Shown here one piece after another: positions 47,658 through 58,183 of a stretch of DNA of 64,000 nucleotides. Location of the stretch: NCBI GenBank assembly GCA_907163375.1, contig CAJQUW010006088.1, positions 329,937-393,936 on the forward strand. The letters run 5' to 3'. This DNA comes from Prostheceraeus crozeri (taxonomy: Eukaryota > Platyhelminthes > Polycladida > Euryleptidae). Below the pieces are notes generated by a model. It did not search any database and was not told the DNA's origin. It was given only the letters and a program-made list of their open reading frames with translations. The stretch's first letter is position 1; the number at the start of each line of letters is the position of its first letter. A program made the translations under genes and the position numbers.

Positions 47658-48877
47658 GATCTAAGTTGTGGAGCCAGGGTAAACCAGATTTTCGGTTATG
47701 AAAAAGCGCAAGGCATGGCAAGGCACGATCCATTTCGCTTATCAACGGTAAGCATGGTCACGTTCTGAAATCACAAAATCATCTCACAGTCTAAATAGAT
47801 GAACGAAATTTTAATCCAAGCATGATCAATAAATTAACAATAGTTAATACGCATTCGAAATCTCTATGAAAATGACAGAAGCCACATTTACTACTGTCTA
47901 AAAGTCAAATGAAGAAAGCTCAAAACAAAACGAGAGACAAGAGAGGCACACCTCAAAGGACTTTAGTTCAAGTAGTTCCAGTATGCATTCACACTTGATT
48001 ACACTTGTGAACTTTGTCGACCATAAGGATTCTTTAATGAGGCTTTTATGGTAAACCGGTTCTCAGGAATCTCTTGACAGTGAGCTCCGCAAATTGGAAA
48101 GAATTTTTTAGATGAGCGGTTTCAGTTCCAGTGAGAGCAAGAGGGCATCCGATCTTCCCGTCTCCGATGGTGTAGACAATAGTGGCAATGAGAATGATAT
48201 ATGTATCATTCCATATGTCCCTCGGCTGGCGGAGCCTATCTCAGCTATGTTGAGAAAGATCGGTGTAAAGACATTTCATAAGCCAATATCTACCTTGAGG
48301 AATATGTTGGTAAGAAAGAGACCGGTGCAAGTATCGCCTCAACTGTACCGATGACTCCTGCTCATGGGCATACGTTGGAGAGAGCTCAAGAACGGTGGAG
48401 GAGCGTATGAAGGAGCACAGACGTAATGTGAGGAATGCCTCTACATCTTCGGAAGTAGCTTCGCATGTCATCGACACCGGCCACCGAATTGACTGAGAAC
48501 ATTGCGCGACACTAGATCGGGATCCGGTTTACCATAAACGCCTAATTAAAGAATCTTTATGGTCGAAGTTCACAAGTGTAAACAAATGTGAATGCATACT
48601 GGAACTGCTTGGACAGAAGTCCTTTAAGGTGTGCCTCTTTTTTCTTGTCTCTCGTTTTGTTTTAACCTCTCTTCATTTTACTTTTGACTTGTACTCGTAG
48701 ATAGTAGTAAATGTCGTTTCTGTAATTTTCATGTCTGCATTAAAATTTCGTTCAATTTATTTAGATTGTGAAATGATTTTGTGATTTCAGAACGCAATCG
48801 AAATGCATCGTGCTTTTCTATGATTTGTGCTTTTTCATAGCCGAAAATCTGATTTACCTTGGCTCCACAACTTAAAT
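47658..48877 (+). mobile_element. Penelope-like element fossil 2 with inverted arms, in ABCF1 intron
   Basis: The centre (about 48110-48500) encodes the region between reverse transcriptase and endonuclease (IIPYVPRLAEPISAMLRKIG) and a GIY-YIG segment (YVGESSRTVEERMKEHRRN, VASHVIDTGHRID). It is flanked by arms of 350-400 bp in opposite orientation, 47658-48059 and 48524-48877. They share CCGGTTTACCATAA, AAGAATCTTTATGGTCG, AAGTGTGAATGCATACTGGA-like and CCACAACTTA blocks. It is 5'-truncated with several breaks, and the arms have diverged visibly. Layout as in 1507-2812, but the sequence is a different subfamily. Confidence 0.82.
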
Positions 48878-49238
48878 CATATTCACGATGCAGGTTTTAT
48901 TCAAACTTTTGAAGGAATAAACAAAAAATTAATTTTTTCTTGGCGATTTCGCAAGGAATGACTCTTAACCAATCTAAAGGTTGTGCTTGCATGAATTATG
49001 CATGTACAACCTTCTCATTCGATACGAAATGGTCAAGAAAAAATGAACTTTTTGACCCACCATCTCAGATTTTGTTCATACGGTATTTGGTCTTTAGGTA
49101 CGGTTCGACCTCATTTTATCTCGCACTATGGGATGGGTACTGATTGTAAGCAGTTAAGAGCTTGATAACTAAGCAATATCAATTGACTAACTTAAAAAAT
49201 GCATTTACTAGTAAAGTTTTATTTTCCTTTCATTTCAG

Positions 49239-49545
49239 TGTCGATAAAACTGTCAAAGAAAGAATTGAAGAAAATGAAGAAACGGCAGCAATTTGACATT
49301 ATGGTTGGTAATGTAGAAAGGAAAGTTGAGGAAGGTGACCATGATTTGGGAGACCCTGTGACGGCAGGTATGGAGCAATTCTCTATTTCTCAAGCTGACC
49401 GAGGCGGAAGACTTGCAGTAACAGAAAATCAGCTCGACATTAAAGTTGAAAGATTTAGCATCGGAACTCGGGGAAAAGATTTGTTCATTAATGCTTCGCT
49501 GCAGATCACTCATGGTCGTCGATATGGTTTAGTCGGTCCAAACGG
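49239..49545 (+). CDS. ABCF1: ABCF1, second coding exon (start of ATPase domain 1)
   Basis: The acceptor is CATTTCAG and the donor GTGAGC is at 49546. The exon is entered in phase 1 and left in phase 2. It encodes the basic linker KLSKKELKKMKKRQQFD, the conserved FSISQADRGGRLAVTENQLDIK region and the first strands of ATPase domain 1, ending in RRYGLVGPNG. The last Gly codon of the Walker A loop is split by the next intron. This matches the known ABCF1 order closely (human: FSISAHGKELFVNADL, then RRYGLVGPNG). The donor is GTGAGC rather than the commoner GTAAGT. Confidence 0.95.
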
Positions 49546-50589
49546 GTGAGCAATGTTATGATCTATGAAACATAATCGTTTTTCTATCATAATGCTATTT
49601 TGGATTAAGATGCGTTAGCATCGGAAAGTGCAGTTTGGTCGACTTAACAGAATTTTTGACTTCGTTTCGATCTTAACTCCATATTCTCCTGAGTTGAACG
49701 GGACACCTATCACAATGTCAAATAGCGTCGTTTGCGCACAACAGCCGAAAACAGATTTGATGATGGCGTTACCGCGAACAGGCAGACGGAAGATAGAATC
49801 ATTTGCTACTGGGTACATGGAGAGCAGAAGCTACAGCGAGGTGTTGAAATGTGCCTTAAAAGAGGTCCATTTACACCGAACGCGGCGCGGAACGTCCTCA
49901 CGCGTTCAGAACCCTAATGAACCTATGGGGCTGTTCACACCGGACGCGGCGCAGCCACACGTTGGAAGTAAAAGTCACATGCTCATAGTCGGTCCATGTT
50001 CGACAACCATCATGATGCAGTGTTGTGTTTCCAAGAACAATAATAAGTGATATCAATATACATTTAGAGCTTGTGTTTCTAGATTTCCATCAGATAAGAA
50101 AATGCGGAATGTCAGAGTATCCATGCAGAGTGTCAAATAAGGTATTGACAATTTTTGTTTGACCACAATTTCTTCAACTTTCAGAGTAATAAGAGTCTTC
50201 AGTGAAGTTATATTTGGAGATTTTATTTATCAAGACCGGCGACATTTCTTTACCAGACTTTAATCTCTTATAATAATTCTAAGTCACAAGCAACAAGCCG
50301 TCACCCGGTTTAGAATCCTTGGACGATTATCCTCATGAGATTTAGAACCGAAGTTGTGATGTACAGCGTCTTTCTTCATGCTTTATGCTCTTACAGAAAA
50401 TAGATAAATATCATATATTTTCTTTTTCTGCCTGCGTGTATCACCTGCCATTAATAAAATATAGTCAAAATGACTTAATGCTCATGGCTTATGACTTACG
50501 GCTGATGGCTTATTCTATTACAGTTAATATATTATTATGGCTTATATTTATCACCATTCACTGAATTGCTATTGTCTGGTGACACACGA
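49546..50589. other. ABCF1 intron with degenerate GC-rich repeat
   Basis: Two similar blocks, ACACCGAACGCGGCGC near 49876 and ACACCGGACGCGGCGC near 49938, stand 62 bp apart in an otherwise AT-rich intron. Motifs of this kind occur at the ends of some DNA transposons, but I could not define an element. The rest holds nothing recognisable. Confidence 0.4.
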
Positions 50590-50704
50590 AGCACGATCAT
50601 TGAAAGCGTACTCGTACCTTTGCTTCCATTGTTTGTCCATTCTTTTCTGACTCATCATAGATCGAAAAACGTCAGCAATAAAGTTGCACGTGTATACGTA
50701 ACCT
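50590..50704. mobile_element. Fragment of a second Harbinger-type end, head to head with the next element
   Basis: CTGACTCATCATAGATCGA here recurs at 56066-56084 inside the Harbinger element. The fragment ends TTGCACGTGTATACGTAACCT, whose reverse complement AGGTTACGTATACACGTGCA resembles the left end of the neighbouring element (AGGTGCGTTTACATATG). I read it as the right end of another copy of the same family. Its left part is not identifiable. Confidence 0.5.
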
Positions 50705-50876
50705 AAAGGTGCGTTTACATATGAAACTTTATTGATGCCACCTAAATTGCACGTGTAAACGCTTCTGACACTAGATTGCTGACACTTTTAAAAGTTGCTG
50801 CAACCGAGTGTCAGTGAAAATATTGCACGTGTAAACGGCTCCTGACACTTTTACCGACAATCACACGTGACACAAC

Positions 50877-53800
50877 TTACTTTCTCCTTTTAACGTCTGC
50901 TTTTCCTCCTTGGTGAGGGTTGGACGTGATGAGACTCCTCCAACGGGCGCGGTCCTGTGTGTCTTCCACTGTCAGCCTCAGCTCCTTCATGTCTTCCTGG
51001 ATGGACTGCAGCCATGATCTTCTTGGTCGGCCACATGGCCTGGGACCTTCGACAACCACGTTGAGCACGCGATGAATCGGCTCCTCCTCTGTCCTCCGTT
51101 TCACGTGCCCGAACCACCTCAACCTGCGTTCTCTGAGTACGACCTCCAGCTGTTTGAGGCCGCACCTGCCTGCTACTTCAGCGCTATCAACTCGATCGGA
51201 GAGTGAGACACCGGTCATGTACCGCAGCATCCGTCTGTCGAACGAACGCAGTTGTTGGGCCAGGTGTTGTGTGAGGGCCCATGATTCGGCACCATAGAGC
51301 AGCACGGGTCTGATGCATGCGCCATACACGTGTCCGCGGCACTTGAGTGGTACGTGTCGGTTCCTGAGGAGACTTGCCAGATCTTTCCATTTGCGCCATG
51401 CAGACGCAATTCTCGCTCGCACCGCTCGCTCTGATCCTCCTTTGCAGCTCAACACATCCCCGAGATAACAAAACTTTTTCACTACGTCGATCTCCACACC
51501 GTCTATCACACATCTTTCATCTTCGTCGGTACTGCTTGCGTTGTTTACACACATCGAACACTGGAAGTTTGTGACGCCTGTGAGAGAATTCAGTCCACTG
51601 CAGCGTTTGTGACACCACTTATCACAGTTTTGGCAGAGAATAGAGTTGACACCTACGCCGCGACCGCATACATCACAAGGAAACCTTCTTGATTGAAGAG
51701 GAGAAGATTCTTCGCTGCCACTGATCAACATCTTCGTCTTTTGGATATTCACTTTCAAACCTTTGCTTTCCATGTCCTCCTTCCATTTCTTGAACATTTC
51801 TTCCATTTCTTCCTTGCTCCCGCCAGTAAGGACCAGGTCATCTGCGTACAACATCTCCATCAATCCTCCCTTTCTGCGATCTTTCGTAGCTTCTTCCATT
51901 ACGAAAATGAAGAAAAGGGGGCTGAGGGCAGATCCTTGATGAACACCAACACCTATGCCGAAATCTTCTGACATTCCGCCTGCAACACACACTTTCGATG
52001 TTGTGTCTACGTACAAGGACATGACGAGGTTTATCAGGTGTTCTGGCACTTTCTGTCGTCGGAGTGCCCATCTGATGGCAACTCGTGGGACGCGATCAAA
52101 AGCTTTTTGGAGGTCGACGAAGATATGAAACAATTTCTTTTTCTTTTCCATGTATCTCTCCTGAAGTCTTCTGATGATGAAGATTGCGTCCGTACACGAT
52201 TTTCCTCGGCTGTATGCAAACTGCTGTTCTCCAATGCTGACCAAACTTCTCAATCTCTTTTCTAGGACTTTCTCAAAGATCTTCATTCCATGCTCCAGTA
52301 GTCGCAGTCCCCGATACGAGTGACAGCTCAGAGGATCTCCTTTCCCTTTAAACAGTGCGACCGTAAAGCTGTTGCTCCACTTCTTCGGACATTCTCCGGT
52401 GAGCGCAATGTGCTGGAAAATGGCATGCAATGCCTCAACTGCAGGTTCACCAGCCAACTTAAACATCTCGGCGTTTACGTTAGAAGGACCCGGTGCTTTG
52501 TCATTCTTCATGCTGATCACTGCTTCCTTCACCTCCTCCAGCGTGAAGTCAGCGATTGGGCCTTCAGCTGGGGGATGTCATGCAGAGTGATGTCATTGCC
52601 TTCGTTCGATATGCCATCAAAGTACCTTCTCCATGTCTCTCTTACCTCCGTCTCTTTCACCTTTATAGCACCACTTTCGTCCTTGACATACCGTGTTCCC
52701 TGTATGTCTGCACGATCTTTCTTTATCTGTGCCTCAACTCGGAACATCCTGTTACGCCCTTCTCTTGTTGTTAATCCTTCACTCCACCTGAACCATGCGT
52801 TCTTCTTCGAAATTGCGACACACCTTCTGGCCTCTCTTTTCTTACTGCAATATGCATGACGGTCAGTCTCATTCCCAGATCTCTGCCAGACTTTGTATGC
52901 TTCCTTCTTCTCTTTGATTGCACGCTGAACCGCTTCATTCCACCACCAGGTTTCGCGTTCTCTGCCTCGCTGTCCCTTCGTTTCTCCACACACCGTGATG
53001 CCAACTTCCGTTGCACACTCGACCAGTGAATTCCAACTTCCATCTCCCTGTTTGACTCTTCTGGCAAATTCCTCTTCGTATTCTCTTCTCCTTTCCTCAT
53101 CCTTTAGCCCCAGACCTTGATTTTCTTCTTGTGAATTCTTTTCCTTGCAACATGTCCTTTGATCCGTAAAGCAGCTCTGACCAACCTGTGTTGGGTCATA
53201 CATGCCTCTCCAGGAATCACTGTACAGTCTAGGACAGTCACGCCTGCTCTCTTTCGCATCAACAAGAGATCGATTTGTGTCTCAGCTTCGCCCGATTTGA
53301 AGGTAATGAGCTTTTCTTTTTCCTTCTTGAAAAACGAATTTAGGATTCGTAGACCATGGTTCTTGCAGAGGTCGAGCACTACTGCACCTTCTGCATTTCT
53401 CTCCCCGAAACCATACCGACCGAGCACCTCCTCATAGCCGCTGATGTTCGTGCCCACATGCGCATTTACATCACCTCCAATTAGGAGTCCATCTGCTGGT
53501 GGTACCTTGCCTATCTCGTCTTCTACCTTCTCCCAGAAACACTGCTTCTCCTCACTGGATCTACCCACTTGCGGTGCATACAGGGAAAACACGTGCCATA
53601 CGGTTTCTCCGAGGATGAGCTTTACACACATGAATCTGTCATTGTACCTTTTGACTTCTATGACATTTTCGGCCAATTCACTCTTCATCAACACTCCAAC
53701 CCCATTTGTGGACTCATCATTTCCTACATACCATAACTTGTACTTCTCCTCATTGCTGCCGATTGACATACAGCCTACATTGCGGTATCTGACTTCCTGA

Positions 53801-53946
53801 ATACAACAAATGTCCACCTTTCTCCTTGCAAGCATCTCCACAACTTCCCTACTTCTTCCACGGAGTGTACCTACATTGATTGTACAAACTTTGACATTTT
53901 GTGACTTTACAAGTACATTAGAAATTCGCCTGGGGATTCTTCGCAC
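50877..53946 (-). pseudogene. RTE endonuclease/reverse transcriptase with internal PHD finger, two frameshifts
   Basis: Frame 1 (53946-53104) is the endonuclease: VCTINVGTLRGRSREVV, CIQEVRY, SLYAPQVGR, LIGGDVNAHVG and QIDLLLM, ending at MTQHRLVR. Frame 2 (53203-52529) is the connecting region (WWWNEAVQRAIKEKKEAY). Frame 3 (52532-50877, 551 codons) is the reverse transcriptase: LFKGKGDPLSCHSYRG, IFVDLQKAFDRVPR, GVHQGSALSPLFFIFV and LYADDLVLT (residues 229-232). Directly after the palm, residues 286-328 have the C4HC3 spacing of a PHD finger: C-x2-C-x10-C-x2-C-x4-H-x2-C-x13-C-x2-C. The thumb resumes with KKFCYLGDVLS and ends with LRWFGHVKR and GRPRRSW. Frameshifts near 53150 and 52530 abolish the full protein. 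Confidence 0.92.
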
Positions 53947-54312
53947 CCTTTGCCCATCTAAGAGCTGCCAGGTACTAAGAGGTACTAAGGGCCGCTTCGT
54001 TTTGTTGTAGTCTCATGATTAGGATGAAGCATATGTTTTACCGACCGGATGCCCTTCCTGACGTCGACCACAATTATCGGTGGTGGGCCTAGACCAGATA
54101 CCTTCTACGGAAAGCTCACGAGCCTGATCAACCCTACGTTTTCACCAGAGCCTGTTGGTTAGCCGGAGTGCGGCCCTTCACCGCTGGCAACGAGCCTGTT
54201 CGCCAAGGTAAGACCTGCCAGGGACCGAAGTCCCAGACGACATAGCCTCGATGCGCCTCCGTGTGCACCCCTTCACCACTTTGAGGTCACAGGTTGGACT
54301 TAGAAGGGGCAA
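50877..54312 (-). mobile_element. RTE-type LINE with PHD finger, 11-bp target duplication
   Basis: Complete insertion of 3436 bp on the minus strand, flanked by a perfect direct repeat CGTGACACAAC (50866-50876 and 54313-54323). The 3' end of the element is the stop codon of its own protein. The 5' region of about 365 bp contains GTCAGGAAGGGCATCCGG (54043-54060), also present in the SINEs at 5855-6035 and 15945-16112. The protein is split over three frames. Confidence 0.95.
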
Positions 54313-54798
54313 CGTGACACAACCGTGATCGGAACACAGAAACCTGACTTCTTCGAGGCTGGATTTGTTCTTGCTTTTTTCATTATCGCCTGTCATTAAA
54401 TTACTAATGATGTGCTAATATGCATGGTTCATACATACATATTCTCTGCTTTTGCTACTGCGCACTATTGTGCATACAGTTAACATCAATTTCAGCTTCA
54501 TTTTGCTAGGACAGATTTGATTTTCCTGACTGTCATTATACAAGAAACTCCACCTGCTTGTGGGAGTATTAAGCATTGTCTGACCTGAAATTCTTCACCA
54601 GACGTGCGTGGGAATTCAATAGTCGACTTTGCAGTCGTGTTTCGGTGCTGGACCGCTTGACAACCGGTCAATAGATAAAAGCATCAGCAGGTGGGACTCA
54701 TCTTTCTCGAGTAAAATGAATCATTGATTGATTGGTTGTTATGTTGACATCGACATCGGCAGATTTATACAACATTCAGCAAAACATCTTGTGAAACG

Positions 54799-55164
54799 AT
54801 GATCGCTGGTTCAACGATGAATGAGAATGAAATGACACAAACAAAGTGTGAGTGGACAAGAGCATTAACCGATGAACTGATGGGTGAATACGAACTGCAT
54901 CCGTGTTTGTGGAACGTCCACAATCATGAATATCGCGACAGAATGAGGAAGGTCGAAGCATGGAAGAAGATTGCCGGAAAATTTAAAATGGAAGTCAAAG
55001 AGGTTCAGCGAAAAATGCACAACCTCAGGACTCAGTTCCACAAAGAACTCAAAAAGCAAAAAAAACTACAGTCTGGGAGTGGTGCCGGCGACAAATTCGT
55101 CACGAAATGGCCGTTTTACGATGTTATATTGCACATTATTATGGACAGTCAGTTGGAGAATTGA
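54799..55164 (+). CDS. MADF/Myb-SANT-like protein of the Harbinger element
   Basis: 121 codons, no interruption. TDELMGEYELHPCLWNVHN, YRDRMRKVEAWKKIAGKF, VKEVQRKMHNLRTQFHKEL and KWPFYDVILHI are the core of a MADF-type DNA-binding domain. Harbinger transposons encode such a protein next to the nuclease, where it helps bind the element ends and bring the nuclease to the nucleus. It lies opposite in strand to the nuclease remnant (56001-55640), a common arrangement in this superfamily. It ends soon after the domain, so it may be complete as a small protein or lack an additional C-terminal exon. A domesticated host gene is less likely given the flanking ends. Confidence 0.75.
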   Translation: MIAGSTMNENEMTQTKCEWTRALTDELMGEYELHPCLWNVHNHEYRDRMRKVEAWKKIAGKFKMEVKEVQRKMHNLRTQFHKELKKQKKLQSGSGAGDKFVTKWPFYDVILHIIMDSQLEN

Positions 55165-55639
55165 TGATAATGTTGCTTTATATAATATAGATTTTATAGC
55201 CGTCATTGTATCCATCTAACAGTAAAGGCTTATTGTCAATCCTACCTTTCTTTTCTTCCAAAAACAATCTATTGTTTTGAAGCACACAATTGCCAAAATT
55301 ATTCAGCAATAATGCTCCAGTAGAAAATCTACAATTAGACTGTTACATCAACTTAATACAGGCTATTTTCTTATTTCAGTTCTGTTTCTATGTCATTTTA
55401 TCGTTGCACATAGGGACTATAGCAACTAAAGAAACATAAATGAATAATATTAGTTTTCAAAGAATCATAATTGGGTTCTCCATATTTTCAAAATACTGTA
55501 TATAGATGATGCTGAGAGACAATTGTTAAAGAAAATCAATAGAAAACAAATTAGATAGCACAGCTGTTTTCTTTGTGCGAGTAATGAAGCATGAAATGAA
55601 TAGCTTTCTTGTCAAAGTTAAAATTCATGTCAGATAAAT

Positions 55640-56001
55640 ATATACTGCCACGAAACTTCACCATCGGGTGTCATGAAGAAATCTCGAAATTCCTCTCGTG
55701 TTGTTTTTGCAGAATCCGCAATGTTGTTGCTGCAGCTTCATTCAATTGGTAGCATTTTTGCTTCAGGCATTCCCATCATGCGCCAAGAACCGTCTTTAAT
55801 TGAACCATTTTCAAAGTTCTCTGTGTCAAATGAATCTTTTGGAGCATGCCTCTTCGCCGATTCTTTCTTCGTCATAAGATAGTTGTGCAGTACACAAGAA
55901 GCCAGTAAAATCATATTCAACCATATTCGCCGTTCACGCTTTGTTTTCTTCGTCAAGATGTATGCAGTAACTGCTGCAGCTGTTCGCTTTCTCGATGACA
56001 T
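55640..56001 (-). pseudogene. Harbinger nuclease, internally deleted
   Basis: It begins MSSRKRTAAAVTAYILTKK with KRERRIW, the start of a Harbinger nuclease. It passes directly into ILLASCVLHNYLMTK and DGSWRMMG, the end of the same protein (AC-x-LHN and G-WR blocks). A further end block near 55640 reads EEFRDFFMTPDGEVSWQ in another frame. The catalytic DDE domain between these parts, normally over 200 residues, is missing. A deletion therefore removed the core while leaving both termini, and the element needs a nuclease from elsewhere. Confidence 0.65.
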
Positions 56002-56630
56002 CGTGAAGAATAAGTGTCGACTAAAAGTGTCAAGTGTAAACGCTCGTGCAATGTCCAGCAATTTTCTGACTCATCATAGATCGATAAAGTGTCAGTAGCA
56101 ATTTTTCCTCGAGTGTCAGAATATCAGAATGTCAGTGAGAGATGGAAATGTCACTGAACTGGTGCACTTTTATGCCGAGTTCGTAAAGGGCATTTCTTTT
56201 GTTCTTATTGATCAAATCTCTTCTCACTTCGACATTGATATTATGGACAAAAGTCATAGCGCAGTGGACTGCAGACTGACCGAAGCTCGATTGATTAAAT
56301 CTCTTACACCAGCCATTAACCGCAAATACGAGCTCCCAAATTTCTAACTACGCAGTACTTGAACTCTGTTTCTTTGCTTCCATATTTTATGTGGGTCATC
56401 AAATACTGTTGTACAGAAGTCGGCCCATCGAAGTGTCAGTGGCACGAAGCGTTGACATTTTATTGCTTATACTTATTTCAACTTACCATCGGTCAATAAA
56501 TATAAGGGAGAGAAAGTGAATTTTTCAGCATGACCATTAGTGAATTGCCTGGTGTAGCGGTTTGTGACCTTCTACTCGATTAAACTGATCGGACGCGCTG
56601 TAATAATTGCACGTGCAAATTCACCCTTAA

Positions 56631-58183
56631 GAGCATCAGAAACAGATCGTCGCGATAACCATCGATCGACCTAATTAGCACAGAACAAAATAAGTTGGCG
56701 CTAGGAAAATTCGTTTTCGAGATGCAAGCATTTTTTTACTCATCCCTGCCGAAACCAGGAGTAGGGCGTGGTCCTAAGCTAGCAAGCTATGACCTCAGGG
56801 TTTGGCTGTCTTAACACACTCGCAGTGTCACCAACTTAAGAGTTAGTGACCTTCAGTGGGAGCGATGGTACCTTCTCAGCTGGAGAATCTCGATCCCTCG
56901 AAATTCTTTTCTCCAGCGATTTTTTACAGATTGATGGATTTCTGCTGCTCTTAGAAAAGCAAGCGGTACTTCTGAAGTATAAGCAGCATCATATTTTCAA
57001 GGGATTTAAATCTAGCCAGTATTTGAACTTTCCTTAACCTTGACCTTGACCCACTGCATACTTTTGGGCACAATTTCTGCAGATAACTTTTTTGCAAACT
57101 TTTTTGCATCTTTGACCCAGAGATAAGGGGTCAAACCGGGTAAAAATTCGGTAAATTAGCACCGAAATATTGAAGACCGTGAAACCTGTAACATAATGTA
57201 TCTATAAGGTATTTTTCAACCCTCTCTTGGTTGGCTCTATTAGAGGGTGCAATCTATGTTTCAACATCGCCGGGTCTTCAAGTATTAACAAATGTCGCTT
57301 CAATAAAGTCTTCATTTCCTTGTAAGTTCCAGCTGTAAAACTCATAAATAGCGAAATACTTTACTGAAAACTCAATGCATTATGAAATCAGTTACATTTC
57401 GGCTTATTATTTCATGATTGAAACTTAATATGATAATAAATGCATGTGCATATTTGAATGTATATCAAAGAATATTTGATAGAATTGTTCAATATTCTAT
57501 GAGCTGATTTACAGGTATTATTGACAACAACAATTTAGGCCTAACTCATTCGCATGTTAGTAATAAAGACTGAGCTAGATGGCATTGATGCACTCAAGAT
57601 GACTGCCTATAAAGGGAGCAAGATAACCAGCTCGTGATTACCATCACAGGCACTTAATGATCAATTTATAGCAATTATTGTCGATAATGAAGAAGTGAAA
57701 GACACATGAAGAAGTGACAATAAAACATCACATATCGGATTGGGGCTTTACAAACAAATATCTTGATACTCACTACTTATAGTGCCGAAGTATAGGAAGT
57801 GGCGCTCTATTGCAGGTTTTCGCAACATTTGTGTGTGTCATGTGGTAATTTATGATTTCTACTGAGCTTGAAGGTTTTATCCTATATAGCTTGATCCTAC
57901 ATATTTATCCATATTGCTTGAAGTTGTCGACCTTAACTGGAAGATCATGAATAATGAGTGATGGTGTCATCAGATAGGGTGGACACTTGTGAATTGGAGT
58001 CTTGACACTGCACTGCCCAGGATGCTAGTATACAGTAGTAACGGAGCTAAGAGAGTTTTGAAGTCCATGCATAAGAACTGACAGTGTGACTGTATTTCAA
58101 ACGCTCTATGTTTGTATTCATTGATTCATAGCGAGCAACAAAAAAACACATGGCCCTGCATGGAACTCAAACTAACTTTTCAG
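56631..58183. other. ABCF1 intron, no feature recognised
   Basis: AT-rich intron remainder after the Harbinger element. 56750-56840 is somewhat richer in GC and could be an old repeat, but I found no partner in the window. Confidence 0.4.

Larger units (their letters stand above)
50707..56627. mobile_element. PIF/Harbinger-type element interrupted by an RTE LINE
   Basis: The left end AGGTGCGTTTACATATG and the reverse-complemented right end AGGGTGAATTTGCACGTG match imperfectly. They are flanked by TAA on both sides (50704-50706 and 56628-56630), the 3-bp duplication typical of Harbingers. It encodes a MADF/Myb-like protein (plus strand) and a truncated nuclease (minus strand), the two-gene set of this superfamily. 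About 3.4 kb of it is a later RTE insertion. The segment 56110-56600 may be a further insertion, since repeats found at the left end stop at 56100. Confidence 0.72.
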
